64,000 bases of DNA from Mucilaginibacter sp. L3T2-6 (GCF_030519355.1 NZ_JAUMKC010000003.1:277626-341625), one strand, 5' to 3'; numbered from the stretch's first letter, positions 50,003 through 59,452 are shown. Numbers and translations: made by a program. The notes: generated by a model not told the origin, from the letters alone.

Positions 50003-51082
50003 TCAGTTCTTATTGATTCTCAATAGCACTCTTTCACCCTCATGCAGCTTTACTTTGACCCTTTTCACCTTTTTGCTGAAAAGCGTTTTGGCAGCAGAAA
50101 TACCTGCGCCCGCCGCTTGAGTCGCCAGTGTCTGATCCATCGGCAGGAACTCCATGCTTTGTACCGCATTAGCTGCGCCACCGCCGGTGGCATCGGCCAG
50201 CTCCGCTTCAGGCGCATTGATACCAGGCATCCCGTCTAGTGAAAACACAGTCAGGTCAACCGGTATGATCGCATTGCCAACCCGGATATTTTTAATGTTG
50301 AGCAACAGCCGCTGATTGGTGATCGTACAATTACCGAACAGGGTAAAGCCTTTGGGTAGCTTTATTCCCTTCAGATCAACACTGTCGCTTAAGCGCAATT
50401 TGACTATACCGCCCTGCAATACTTTCTGATCGCCGTCGATAAGCGCCGGTATGGCTTTAAACAAACTGTCGGGTGCGGCCTTTTCCTGTTGCTTTAATTG
50501 CGCCGCCACCAGTTCAGGATGCTGTATCTGGATGATCTTATCCACCATACTTTCCAGCTGCTTCATTTCAGGGTCATCACCGTCGCGGGTGTTCATGCTT
50601 TTCATCAGCTTTTCGAGCCGGTCAACATCGGTGGTATTGACAGCAGGTGCCGTTTTTGTTGTGGCTGGCAGTGCAGTAACCAACGGCTCGGGTGCTTTAC
50701 TGACTTCCTGTTTCAGTTGCTCCAGCTTTTGACTTAGTTTAATCTCACTCGCATCCGGGTTATTAGCCATGGAAGCATTTCCAGAATGGCCAAAGCTGCC
50801 GGCCAGGGGGTTAGCCGAACGGCTTTTTTCACTGGCCGAATCCCTTTGAGCCTGGTCATAAAGGCTTAGTTTATCCTGCGGCTGGTCGCTTTTAAATTTC
50901 GCTTCCGGCAATTGGGTATTGATGCCTTTGGATATATCGCTCTGTCTGCCATCAGTGCCCTTGCCGCCGCCCAATGCCCAAAAGGCCATTACCAGGAAGG
51001 GCAGAATCAGTAAAGGCAGCACGAGCAAAAACTTCTTCCGCTTTTCGCGCTGCTGTTGTTGTTCTGTTGTTTGTTCTTTCAT
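50003..51082 (-). CDS. traM: Conjugative transposon protein TraM
   Basis: A 359-residue inner-membrane protein with one N-terminal helix (KFLLVLPLLILPFLVMAFWA). A long Gln/Lys/Asp-rich linker follows, then the conserved C-terminal domain (VKLRLSDSVDLKGIKLPKGF and VKVKLHEGERVLLRI). TraM of Bacteroidetes conjugative transposons is a VirB10-like scaffold of the mating apparatus. It follows the traL-like and traK genes and has the usual length. Confidence 0.9.
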   Translation of the reverse strand: MKEQTTEQQQQREKRKKFLLVLPLLILPFLVMAFWALGGGKGTDGRQSDISKGINTQLPEAKFKSDQPQDKLSLYDQAQRDSASEKSRSANPLAGSFGHSGNASMANNPDASEIKLSQKLEQLKQEVSKAPEPLVTALPATTKTAPAVNTTDVDRLEKLMKSMNTRDGDDPEMKQLESMVDKIIQIQHPELVAAQLKQQEKAAPDSLFKAIPALIDGDQKVLQGGIVKLRLSDSVDLKGIKLPKGFTLFGNCTITNQRLLLNIKNIRVGNAIIPVDLTVFSLDGMPGINAPEAELADATGGGAANAVQSMEFLPMDQTLATQAAGAGISAAKTLFSKKVKRVKVKLHEGERVLLRINKN

Positions 51083-51125
51083 TTGTTTTTAATTTATGCT
51101 GCCGTGGCAGCGGTGAATAAATTGC

Positions 51126-51359
51126 TTAGTTACAGGCCCGGAGGAGCAACCATAGGCTTACCCCGCCGAATACCAGGCAGATCAGCAAAAGCAGGATAAG
51201 TTTGGATGCCCTGTTCCAGTATTGCGTTTTCCGGTTGAGATATCCGGCGATCTCTGTTTGCCTGCGGATAATAACAGAAGCGATCCTGCCCGCTGCCTTT
51301 TCCTGCCGGGCGCTCAATGGCTTGTGTTTGCTGCGTTTCCAGAATAAGCCCATGATCAT
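51126..51359 (-). CDS. Small membrane protein of the tra operon (TraL position)
   Basis: A 77-residue protein from ATG 51359, which overlaps the traK stop as ATGA. A longer frame from 51401 overlaps traK further and is less likely. A basic cytosolic part (FWKRSKHKPLSARQEKAAGR) precedes one membrane helix (LILLLLICLVFGGVSLWLLL). It occupies the traL position between traK and traM. The function in the mating complex is unknown. Confidence 0.72.
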   Translation of the reverse strand: MIMGLFWKRSKHKPLSARQEKAAGRIASVIIRRQTEIAGYLNRKTQYWNRASKLILLLLICLVFGGVSLWLLLRACN

Positions 51360-51973
51360 TTGCTTTGCGTGGTTAAATCCCTGTTCTCTGTCGTTTCCCA
51401 TTTTTCGATCAGGAAGCCATGCGGGTTATTATCCGAGCGGGACACATTTCGCAAATAACCCTGCGTGACCAGGCTGCGGCTGAGTGTTGATGTGGAACGC
51501 ACCAGCTTTTCAGTGGCGAAGCACTTGAAATAAAAAGGATATTGGTTGATATCAACCTGCACGCTGTCCACGCTGATCTGCTGGCTGATATTACCGCTGA
51601 CGATATTGTTGTAATAACCGGCTTCCTTTAAGTTATCATAGGCCGTCTTTGCTGAGCCGTCGGCCAGGTAAAGTGCCTGCGTGATGCCTGCCTGTATCTG
51701 CTTGTCGTCCGGGTCAAGCGTAAAAAAATAATGGTGGAACATTTTCACGTGATCCCTGATCTCGACCGGGATATTATCCTTGCGGTCTGCGGCAAAAGCC
51801 TCCAGCGCCTTGCCGTTAGCCAGGATATAAATGTGGTTTTTGTAATTGTCCGAACTTTGATAGCTTTTATAGATTGCAAAGCAGGAAACCGTTATACAGG
51901 CAAGTATCAGCAGATAGCTGAACAGCCGGATATGCTTAAAAGCGGTGTCGATATTTTTGAGTTGCTGAAACAT
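51356..51973 (-). CDS. traK: Conjugative transposon protein TraK
   Basis: A 205-residue VirB8-like inner-membrane protein. The N-terminal FKHIRLFSYLLILACITVSC helix follows the typical start MFQQLKNIDTAFKHIR. The periplasmic domain has VEIRDHVKMFHHYFFTLDP and QVDINQYPFYFKCFATEKLV. It nucleates the Bacteroidetes type IV mating channel. It is 11 bp downstream of traJ and overlaps the traL-position gene by four bases. Confidence 0.92.
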   Translation of the reverse strand: MFQQLKNIDTAFKHIRLFSYLLILACITVSCFAIYKSYQSSDNYKNHIYILANGKALEAFAADRKDNIPVEIRDHVKMFHHYFFTLDPDDKQIQAGITQALYLADGSAKTAYDNLKEAGYYNNIVSGNISQQISVDSVQVDINQYPFYFKCFATEKLVRSTSTLSRSLVTQGYLRNVSRSDNNPHGFLIEKWETTENRDLTTQSK

Positions 51974-51984
51974 AAATTTCGATT

Positions 51985-53223
51985 TTATGATTTACCGGAT
52001 AGTTTGTCTTTTTGATAGTTGCTGTTCCCGGCGCTGTGGTAGCCTTCCCAATAATTCCGGGGCGCATTCAGGATATTGCCAGCGCCGCGTGCTGCTCTTG
52101 ATGCCAACCCCGGTGCTACCGAAGCGGCTGTTGAGCCGGCGCCTGTTGCGGTGTTGGTTGCCACGCTGATACCGCCAGCCGCAATGCTGGTTACCCTTTG
52201 CAGCATCCCGTTACCTCCGTGCGCATGAACGATAAAATTGGCGACAGTGGGCACCGAAAAATAACCCACAATGCCAATCAGCAAAAAAATGAGGTACGCC
52301 GTATCGGTGCTCGAAAAGAACGTATCGCCCGAACTCTGGATCTGCGAAATATCTAGCTTCAGCATATTTTCCTGTACTTTCCCGATGATGCTGCCGAAGA
52401 TATTGGCGATGGGCAGCCACAAAAAGATATTGATGTACCGCGCCAGCCATTGGTGCAGGCTGTGCTGGAAACCGTCAAAGACGGACAGACCGAATACCAA
52501 CGGGCCCAATATCGCCAGCACGATCAGGAAAAACGTCCGGATGGTATTGATACAAAGCGATGCTGCGGCATAAACCACTTCCAGCACTTCGCTCATCCAC
52601 TGCTTGATACTGTTGCGGAAATTATAGGACTGCTTATCCAGCCAGAATTTCACGTCATTGCCGATGCCGTCAAACACACCCTGGTTATCTCCATTCGGGT
52701 CGTCAGGATGCGTGTACTTGTACCATTTGTCCTGGTCGCCGTTACCGTCTGTGCCGACATACATTTGGTAGGCCGATGAGTTTTTCACTGCATCTTCCTT
52801 TTGCTTCAGCAGCTTTGCAATAGCGGTATTGCTGTCCTGAACCATATTGGCGGTGGCGCCGACTACCGGCTGCAAAACTCCGTTCATCAAAGCAATGACC
52901 GCAGGGAAAAGCAGGATGGCCATTCCTAATGCAAAGGGTCGGAGCAGGGGATAAAATTCGAGCGGCTCGGCGTTGGCGATTTGCCGCCACACCCGCGGAG
53001 CGATATAGCTCAAGGACGCAAAGCCCGCTATGCCCCGCGCGGCGTCAATAAGCTTGCTGCAAAGGGGGAGCATCTGGCTGTACACGTTGTCGAGTACCGG
53101 CTGCATCCCCTGCAAGTCGCCCGCGAGCCCGTCCGCTTTGGACAGGTGCGGCAGCAGAAGCAGCAGGAGTAAGCCCGCCGCCCCCTTAAAGGGAGCGCTG
53201 TTGATGAGCTGTTTAATTTTCAT
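51985..53223 (-). CDS. traJ: Conjugative transposon protein TraJ
   Basis: A 412-residue multi-pass membrane protein, VirB6/TrbL-like. The N-terminal signal-like helix (GAAGLLLLLLLPHLSKADG) is followed by LYVQMLPLCSKLIDAARGI-type text and six or more helices, including TFFLIVLAILGPLVFGLSVF. The C-terminal tail is Ala/Gly-rich. It overlaps the preceding traI-like gene by 11 bp. It forms part of the inner-membrane mating channel. Confidence 0.9.
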   Translation of the reverse strand: MKIKQLINSAPFKGAAGLLLLLLLPHLSKADGLAGDLQGMQPVLDNVYSQMLPLCSKLIDAARGIAGFASLSYIAPRVWRQIANAEPLEFYPLLRPFALGMAILLFPAVIALMNGVLQPVVGATANMVQDSNTAIAKLLKQKEDAVKNSSAYQMYVGTDGNGDQDKWYKYTHPDDPNGDNQGVFDGIGNDVKFWLDKQSYNFRNSIKQWMSEVLEVVYAAASLCINTIRTFFLIVLAILGPLVFGLSVFDGFQHSLHQWLARYINIFLWLPIANIFGSIIGKVQENMLKLDISQIQSSGDTFFSSTDTAYLIFLLIGIVGYFSVPTVANFIVHAHGGNGMLQRVTSIAAGGISVATNTATGAGSTAASVAPGLASRAARGAGNILNAPRNYWEGYHSAGNSNYQKDKLSGKS

Positions 53224-53866
53224 GTCCGTAGAGATTTTGAAGTGTCTTTGTTTCGTTTCTTTGCTTTTGGCGCTGTAGCTGTAATAGGGATGCCTGGTTA
53301 TTGAAATGCCTTAAAAAAGACAGTTTATCAGACGTGTCGGCATAAATGCGGTCGATCTCATGCAGGCGTTCATCATCCGACATGCGCAGGTTTGAAGCGG
53401 TAATCACCGTGATCAGGTCATTCAGATTCCGTAAGGCCTGGCTGGTGATGTTGCTGTACGCGCTGCCCATATAATCCAGTTCCTTTACACTGAAGCTGCC
53501 GCCGGACTTAAACCGTTTGTACGCCGATTTATATTCTGAAAGGATACTGCTTTCATCACTGATAATATCCGCAACCCGCTGATACTTCTTGATATTCGGG
53601 TTAACCGCCATCAGCCCGTCCAGGAAAACCTCATGCAAACTGAAATTGCCCTGCGCAATGTTTTTTACCGCCCCGTAACCCTGGCTTAAAATGGAGTAAC
53701 CCTGCCGCATATCGGACAGAATGCTTTTGAATTGCGACAGTTTTTCCACGTCCAGTAATAATTGCTGAATTTCATAGGATTGCGCTTTTGCCTGTTGAGG
53801 CAGAAAGCTGAAAGCAGAAAGGCAAAAGCAAATGAGCCCTGCCAGTTTTACCTTAATTGATCTCAT
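53213..53866 (-). CDS. TraI-like secreted conjugation protein (third paralog)
   Basis: A 217-residue protein with a signal peptide (LAGLICFCLSAFSFLPQQAK). A helical periplasmic domain follows with YEIQQLLLDVEKLSQFKSIL, YSILSQGYGAVKNIAQGNF, and the conserved MSDDERLHEIDRIY near the end. It corresponds to TraI of Bacteroidetes conjugative transposons, some members of which carry an automatic TerB-type label. It overlaps its neighbours on both sides (14 bp with the previous paralog and 11 bp with traJ). Confidence 0.8.
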   Translation of the reverse strand: MRSIKVKLAGLICFCLSAFSFLPQQAKAQSYEIQQLLLDVEKLSQFKSILSDMRQGYSILSQGYGAVKNIAQGNFSLHEVFLDGLMAVNPNIKKYQRVADIISDESSILSEYKSAYKRFKSGGSFSVKELDYMGSAYSNITSQALRNLNDLITVITASNLRMSDDERLHEIDRIYADTSDKLSFLRHFNNQASLLQLQRQKQRNETKTLQNLYGHEN

Positions 53867-54497
53867 AATACCTCCTTAGTGTTTGTATATTTTGCAGTTC
53901 CCGGTTACGCTGTGCCAAAAGCATGCGCACCTGGTTGCGGAAATTCAGGGTAAAAGCATATTTGTCTTTTATCCGGGTGCTGACCTGGTGAAGCCTTTTC
54001 AGGCGCTCATCGTCCGTCATTTCGGTTTCGCCGGATGTCATCACCAGTTGCAGTTCGGCAATATCGTTACTGCATTCTTCCAGCACTTTACCGGCAACTG
54101 AGCCGATATACTTTTGGTCAGCCTCATCCAGGCCGTTAAAACCTTTCAGGTAGTCAAATTCCGCTGGGATAGCCGTAGCATACTGCGCAATCGCTGCCGC
54201 TTCCGGATTATCTTTGACCAGCGGGTTGACGGTTTTCAGGGATTTGTAATAGTCCGAATGCAGGCTGAATTCACTGCCGGTGAAGCCGGCGATATTACCC
54301 AGGCCTTTGCCGGCAATTTTATACCCTTGCTTTAAATAGCTGCCGTAAACTTCCAGCGCCGCAATTTGCCGCGCGAGGTATTTGATCTGCGTTTTCTTTT
54401 GCGACCACCATTCAGCGAATGTTTGCGCCTGCGATACACCTGCGGCCAACAACAGGCCGCAAGTCATCACTAATGCTTTCAGTTTACTGGATTCCAT
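53853..54497 (-). CDS. TraI-like secreted conjugation protein (second paralog)
   Basis: A 214-residue relative of its two neighbours. It has a signal peptide (ALVMTCGLLLAAGVSQAQTF), a helical domain with WWSQKKTQIKYLARQIAALE, and the shared late motif MTDDERLKRLHQVSTRIKD. It overlaps both neighbours by 14 bp. It probably forms a periplasmic part of the transfer machine, VirB5-like by position and size; this is inferred. Confidence 0.77.
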   Translation of the reverse strand: MESSKLKALVMTCGLLLAAGVSQAQTFAEWWSQKKTQIKYLARQIAALEVYGSYLKQGYKIAGKGLGNIAGFTGSEFSLHSDYYKSLKTVNPLVKDNPEAAAIAQYATAIPAEFDYLKGFNGLDEADQKYIGSVAGKVLEECSNDIAELQLVMTSGETEMTDDERLKRLHQVSTRIKDKYAFTLNFRNQVRMLLAQRNRELQNIQTLRRYYEIN

Positions 54498-55164
54498 AAT
54501 ACTTTTTTAAAGTGCTGACCTCGTTTTCATCCTTTGCCCTTTGCAGGCTGAGCATGATATTCTGGTTATTAAACTGCTGCAAGTCGCTGTAATTGGTATC
54601 GATGCGGCTAGCCGACGTATTGATCATTTCCAGCCGTTTTTCATCGGTCATCTGCGTTTTGAAGGAACTGACGACCAGCAGCAACTCATCGACATTTTTC
54701 ACGCTTTCTTCCAGTATGCCGGTATACACTTTGCCCATATAGCTGAGCTCATCGGCGCTGAAATGCTTGTCCTGCTGTAACAGCGACCAGGCATGATGAT
54801 AGGAACTGACCAGCGCAGCCTGCTTTTCCGTCATTTCCCTGATGCGCTCGTAAAGCGCGATAGCGGATTTGATCTCCTGCAATTCCTGGTAGTATTTGCC
54901 AAACAGGTCTTTTTGCTGCTGTGTCCAGTCACTGATCTCGCCCAGCTTGGTTTGAGATAGCGTATTTTCCAAAGCCTTTTGAGCATTTTGAAGCCAGATC
55001 GTTTTGTTCTGCATCCGCTGTATTTGCAGGTCTATCGCTTTGATCACTTTGGTGATGGCCGCTTTGATGACCTCCGCAATAGCGATCTGCGCATTTGCTC
55101 CCTGCGGCAATGCCACAAAGAGTGTCATAGCCGATAATGGCAATATGACCATATACTTTTTCAT
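54484..55164 (-). CDS. TraI-like secreted conjugation protein (first paralog)
   Basis: A 226-residue precursor with a signal peptide (MVILPLSAMTLFVALPQGAN). Long helices follow (VIKAIDLQIQRMQNKTIWLQ), with the shared motif MTDEKRLEMINTSASRIDT. It overlaps the second paralog by 14 bp. The three neighbouring paralogs suggest tandem duplication and specialisation of the TraI-type subunit. Confidence 0.77.
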   Translation of the reverse strand: MKKYMVILPLSAMTLFVALPQGANAQIAIAEVIKAAITKVIKAIDLQIQRMQNKTIWLQNAQKALENTLSQTKLGEISDWTQQQKDLFGKYYQELQEIKSAIALYERIREMTEKQAALVSSYHHAWSLLQQDKHFSADELSYMGKVYTGILEESVKNVDELLLVVSSFKTQMTDEKRLEMINTSASRIDTNYSDLQQFNNQNIMLSLQRAKDENEVSTLKKYYGIQ

Positions 55165-55235
55165 AAAAAGCCCCCCTTACCCCCCGTAAGGGGAGTGATA
55201 TTTTAATGGTTAAAAAATTGGTTGATTAATCCTGC

Positions 55236-55613
55236 CTACAGCTTCACATATTCGCTGCTGCCGTTGAGCAAAGCGTTTTTATCAGGCTGAAAGATCAGCG
55301 TATGCCCCGTTTGCATGACCTGCATGAGCTGTTTTTGGGTATCCCAAGTGCCTGTCCAGTGCTTGACGGCGTGCTGCAATGGCTGCAGCTTCCCTTCGCT
55401 GATCCGGCGGTAGCCGGTCCTGCGGGTGATAAGGTAAATATTGTCTGTGCTTTTGGCCTCGGTAATGACCAGTGTATCGTTGGCGATACTGAACTCGCTT
55501 TGTGCCTGACTGACGTAAGTGCCGGGGATAAAGCTTTGTATATTGCTGCTCTTACTGTTGCAGGCGGCCAGACCCGAAACAATTCCCATTAAGATTAAAA
55601 TGTACTTTTTCAT
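55236..55613 (-). CDS. Small lipoprotein of the tra operon
   Basis: A 125-residue lipoprotein precursor (MKKYILILMGIVSGLAACNS, lipobox LAAC). The mature part is beta-rich (FIPGTYVSQAQSEFSIANDT; YLITRRTGYRRISEGKLQPL) and has a lipocalin-like feel. It lies 3 bp after traG and is regular in Bacteroidota tra operons, where its role is unknown. Exclusion or assembly functions are possible. Confidence 0.75.
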   Translation of the reverse strand: MKKYILILMGIVSGLAACNSKSSNIQSFIPGTYVSQAQSEFSIANDTLVITEAKSTDNIYLITRRTGYRRISEGKLQPLQHAVKHWTGTWDTQKQLMQVMQTGHTLIFQPDKNALLNGSSEYVKL

Positions 55614-55616
55614 AGT

Positions 55617-58088
55617 TTATTTTTTTGAAGTGGAAAGTCTTTGATCTTCAACCATTGCAAGGATACCGGCGGCAATGCTGCCGTATTTTTCGGCATATTC
55701 CAGTACCCTGGCTTTTTCGGACGCTTCTGTTGTATAGGCATAATATTCTTCCGGTGATACTTCGGTGCGGTAAACTTTGGATGATTGCCCGCCCAGGCTG
55801 ATAAAAACCTCCTTGTAGCGGTAACCGGGATCGTTTGCCTTGTTCATGGAAAGGATTAAAGCTTTCTCCTTTTCGGTGAGGCCCAGTAATGCCTGCACAT
55901 CATCGAATTTGTTCTGGTACTTGCTTTGGTCTAAAAGGATCTTGCAATCACTGTTATTTACGATAGCCTGCTTGATGATCGGGCTGCTTAAAATATCCTC
56001 GACCTCCTGCGTTACGACGATGGCCTCGCCAAAAAATTTACGGACGGTTTTAAATAAATATTTAATGTATTCTGCCATGCCGTCTTTGGCGATTGCTTTC
56101 CAGGCTTCCTCGATCAAAATAACTTTCCGCACGTTTTTCGGCAGCTTGCGCATCTTGGAAATAAAGACTTCCATAATGATGATCGTTACCACAGGGAACA
56201 GGATCTCATGCGATTTGATATTGTCCAGTTCGAACACAATAAAGCGCTCGTTCAGCAGGTCAAGGTTCTCGGTGGCGTTCAGCAGGTAGTCAAACTCCCC
56301 GCCTTTATAATAAGGATTAAGGACATATAAAAAGTTCGCGATGTCAAAGTCCTTTTCCTTTACCTTGCCATTTTCCAATACCTGCAAGTATTCTTCCATT
56401 AAGAAATCGTAGAAAGAATTGAAACCGGGGAAAATAGCTGGGTGTTTGTTTAAGTACTGGTAATAAAGCGTAATAGCGCTGGAGATAGCTACGTATTCTG
56501 AACGGGCAAAATTCTCATTCTCTTTTTTCCATAAGGCCAGGAGCAATGTTTTCAGGCTTTCCTTTTTCTCAATATCCAGCACTTCGCCTTTGGCGATATA
56601 AAAAGGATTAAAACGGATCGGGTTGTTTTCTTCATAGGTGAAATAATAGCCATCCACGAGGTCGCAAAGGCCCTTATAGCTGTGGCCTACATCCACCAGT
56701 ACGATATGTGAACCCTGTTCGAAATAGCTGTTGACCATGTGGTTCGTAAAGAAAGACTTACCGGAACCGCTTGGCCCTAAGATCATTTTGTTGCGGTTGG
56801 TGATAAACCCTTTCTTCATAGGTTCATCGGATATATCCGCCCGAACCGGCCTGCCGGACAGCCGGTCACCCAAACGGATACCAAAGCCGCTTTTCGATGT
56901 GCGGTAATTACTTTCGAGGTTTAAAAAACAGGTCGCCTGCTCCAGGAAAGTGTCGAAAGTATCATTCATCGGGAAGTCCGCTGCATTGCCAGGTAAGCCC
57001 GCCCACCATATTTGAGGCGCGCCGTCCGTTTCCTGTTTGGCCGCTGCATCCATTTGCGCCATGGCCGAACCCACCTTGTTCCTGATCTCCTGTAATTCCT
57101 GCCCATCATTTGTCCAGGCCATTACGTTAAAGTGCGCCTTAACCGGCAGTCGCTGCTCACCGATAGCCTCGTTCAGAAAATCCGAAGTGGCATCACGGGC
57201 AATGGCGTTTTCTCGGCTGTAAGCGGATAAGGATTGTAACCTAAGCCTTTTCTTCTCCAGGCCTTTGAGTGTTTGCTGCACATCGCCGATAAAGATGTAC
57301 TGGTTATATATATGGTTGCAGTCCAGCAATAAGCCCAATGGCGAGGCAAAACCAATACTGAATTTAGTCTTGTCTGTGCTGTAACGGTCATAATTGACCC
57401 GGCTTCCACAAAGCGCGGGCAAATCCTCCACATCAGCTAAAGGGAACAACTGGCAATAATTGTCACCTATACGCAGCCCGTCTTTAAAGTGAACATCCTT
57501 GATTACCGGCCTTTCGTTTTCTCCTTGCAGAAAACAGTACCGCTCGATGATCCCGGCTTTGCTTTTTGTCCCGGCCAGGTCAGCATCGGTCAGCCTGTGC
57601 AGACCGGCAAAGCCGCTGTCGGAAAGGATACGTTCAAAAGCCCCCGCTTTTTCCATAAAATCCCGGAATAAAGCTTCACTTATTGCCTGCGCCGGAACCG
57701 GTGATTTGCGCATCAGACCGGAATAACCGCTGCTGGCCGCTTTTCGGTTGCCCGGCATCTTGGTCAGCAGGATATGGCAGCTATGATCGAGATACCGCCG
57801 TCCCTCAAAATAGTCTTCGCTCGCCGCAGCTAAAAAACTGGTGCCGTTTTCGGGAACCCCTTTATAGCGGGCTTTCATAAACATATCCTGTTTATGAATG
57901 AGGCTGTGTTTCGGCAATACCTTGATCGCTTTGATCCAGGCATGATGGAAAGCCTCATATTCCTGTCCGGATAAGGTAAAGATATCCGGCAGGTCCAGTT
58001 TGTAGGCGATGGTGATGTCACCCTGGCGGGACAGGATACAGTTGTTCTCCACCTTATAGACGGGTAATATATGCTCAATATTGACCAT
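55617..58088 (-). CDS. traG: TraG-family conjugation ATPase (VirB4-like)
   Basis: An 823-residue ATPase powering the mating channel. Walker A is in MILGPSGSGKSFFTNHMVNS (near residue 437), with Walker B-like KVILIEEAWKAIAKDG and the later VVTQEVEDILSSPIIKQAIV. The N-terminal half contains the usual EHILPVYKVENNCILSRQGD start. It overlaps the DUF4133 gene upstream by 14 bp. It is complete in length and motifs, so the transfer apparatus appears intact at this point. Confidence 0.94.
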   Translation of the reverse strand: MVNIEHILPVYKVENNCILSRQGDITIAYKLDLPDIFTLSGQEYEAFHHAWIKAIKVLPKHSLIHKQDMFMKARYKGVPENGTSFLAAASEDYFEGRRYLDHSCHILLTKMPGNRKAASSGYSGLMRKSPVPAQAISEALFRDFMEKAGAFERILSDSGFAGLHRLTDADLAGTKSKAGIIERYCFLQGENERPVIKDVHFKDGLRIGDNYCQLFPLADVEDLPALCGSRVNYDRYSTDKTKFSIGFASPLGLLLDCNHIYNQYIFIGDVQQTLKGLEKKRLRLQSLSAYSRENAIARDATSDFLNEAIGEQRLPVKAHFNVMAWTNDGQELQEIRNKVGSAMAQMDAAAKQETDGAPQIWWAGLPGNAADFPMNDTFDTFLEQATCFLNLESNYRTSKSGFGIRLGDRLSGRPVRADISDEPMKKGFITNRNKMILGPSGSGKSFFTNHMVNSYFEQGSHIVLVDVGHSYKGLCDLVDGYYFTYEENNPIRFNPFYIAKGEVLDIEKKESLKTLLLALWKKENENFARSEYVAISSAITLYYQYLNKHPAIFPGFNSFYDFLMEEYLQVLENGKVKEKDFDIANFLYVLNPYYKGGEFDYLLNATENLDLLNERFIVFELDNIKSHEILFPVVTIIIMEVFISKMRKLPKNVRKVILIEEAWKAIAKDGMAEYIKYLFKTVRKFFGEAIVVTQEVEDILSSPIIKQAIVNNSDCKILLDQSKYQNKFDDVQALLGLTEKEKALILSMNKANDPGYRYKEVFISLGGQSSKVYRTEVSPEEYYAYTTEASEKARVLEYAEKYGSIAAGILAMVEDQRLSTSKK

Positions 58089-58410
58089 GAGTGCTTTTGA
58101 TAAGATGAATAAATAGTTTTCGTGACCGGAATTTTATATATGCAGGAAGGCCTCGTTTAGCGCCCCGCTTTAACAACCCGTATTGGCCGTATTTATGGCT
58201 TAGCCGGAAGATGGTAGTGACTAATGCGGTACCTGAACCGCCGATCAAAAAGAGACATAGCCAGGCATTCATACCCGTGATATATAGGATGGCATAAAGG
58301 ATCAGCAACGCGACCAAACTGCCTGCCAGATACCCGATGTATTGCGCTTTCAGGCCTCGAAATTCTATGGCTTTATTAATGCCTTTGTTGATCTGATATA
58401 CACTGCTCAT
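58075..58410 (-). CDS. TraF-type DUF4133 membrane protein
   Basis: A 111-residue protein with two membrane helices (LAGSLVALLILYAILYITGM and WLCLFLIGGSGTALVTTIF) and basic flanks. It starts SSVYQINKGINKAIEFRGLK, the DUF4133 hallmark. It corresponds to TraF of Bacteroidetes elements (VirB3-like). It lies between the DUF4134 gene (11 bp) and traG (14-bp overlap). Confidence 0.88.
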   Translation of the reverse strand: MSSVYQINKGINKAIEFRGLKAQYIGYLAGSLVALLILYAILYITGMNAWLCLFLIGGSGTALVTTIFRLSHKYGQYGLLKRGAKRGLPAYIKFRSRKLFIHLIKSTHGQY

Positions 58411-58421
58411 TACGGTTATGA

Positions 58422-58754
58422 TTAGAGTCCGAAGAACGATTTGAGCACGGTGGCCACTACAACCAGAAAGATACAGGAGCCAAACCAGGCGGCAGCTACC
58501 TTATTGGTATCGGGTTCTCCCGCATTCCATTTATTAAATACTTTTACCGCGCCGATAATACCGACCACTGCCCCAATGGCATACATCAGGTTACAGCCTG
58601 CGTCGAAATAACCTTTGACCTGTGTGGTAGCCGAATTGATCCCGGCTGAACCGTCCTGGCCAAAGCAATAATTGATAGTCAACAGAGCCGCAGCAAACAT
58701 TAAGATTTTTAGCAGGGCCTGTTGTTTTGGGGTATATGGAATATGGTTTTTCAT
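58422..58754 (-). CDS. TraE-type DUF4134 membrane protein
   Basis: A 110-residue protein with a cleavable or first helix (LLKILMFAAALLTINYCFG) and two further helices (LMYAIGAVVGIIGAVKVF; WFGSCIFLVVVATVLKSFF). The segment GINSATTQVKGYFDAGCNLM is typical of DUF4134. It is the VirB2-like pilin-type subunit of the operon and precedes DUF4133 by 11 bp. Confidence 0.88.
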   Translation of the reverse strand: MKNHIPYTPKQQALLKILMFAAALLTINYCFGQDGSAGINSATTQVKGYFDAGCNLMYAIGAVVGIIGAVKVFNKWNAGEPDTNKVAAAWFGSCIFLVVVATVLKSFFGL

Positions 58755-58813
58755 GTTTTTGGGTTACACTGATTTAAAAAATTGATTACGTTGATTTATT
58801 ATCTTGATTAGGA

Positions 58814-59341
58814 TTAATCCCAAAGCCGGTATAGCTCTTCCTCACTTAATTCAAAAGGTACATTTTCCAATATCCAGGAATTGACCGCATCCAGGTGCCG
58901 GCTTACTTTCAATTGTGGATACTTGGACGATACCAGTTTGAACAGGCTTTTAAAGTCTTCGGCAGTCCCGTCTTCCATTCTGATCGTATGGATAACCGAT
59001 TTGATTTCCTCCAGCACATCCGGTATCAGACCGTATAAAGTCTCATCATCAGGGAAAGGATGGGTTTCCTCATAACGGTCTTCTTCAAAATATCTTGACG
59101 GACCAAAAAACAGGTCTGAACTGTTTACCGTACTAACGCCGTATTCTTCGGCTGCCCCGCCTAACAGGTCTTCATCTTCCAAGTCCACGCCCGGTTCGGG
59201 CCATAACTTTGCACTTGGTCTACCGGGAAATAAGCCACTTGTTTTGCCCCGGTAAAAGATCAGCCAGAGGATGGCATAATAAAGCAGTAATACAATCGCT
59301 GTAAAAAGCAGAAATTGCTGCCAGGTGATTTGATGTAACAT
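58814..59341 (-). CDS. Conjugation-associated membrane protein (traD position)
   Basis: A 175-residue protein with one N-terminal membrane helix (FLLFTAIVLLLYYAILWLIF). An acidic cytosolic region follows (DLEDEDLLGGAAEEYGVSTV), and a helical end (RHLDAVNSWILENVPFELSE). Such proteins stand just before traE in many Bacteroidota elements. No enzyme motif. The function is unknown. Confidence 0.7.
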   Translation of the reverse strand: MLHQITWQQFLLFTAIVLLLYYAILWLIFYRGKTSGLFPGRPSAKLWPEPGVDLEDEDLLGGAAEEYGVSTVNSSDLFFGPSRYFEEDRYEETHPFPDDETLYGLIPDVLEEIKSVIHTIRMEDGTAEDFKSLFKLVSSKYPQLKVSRHLDAVNSWILENVPFELSEEELYRLWD

Positions 59342-59452
59342 AGATCTTGCGATTTAAACCTGACGCCCCATTGCTACAGGTTTTGTAAAAGCAAAGTTGC
59401 CCGGACGACAGCCGCATTACCGGCAGTCCCGGAACGGGATGAAAGATTTTAA

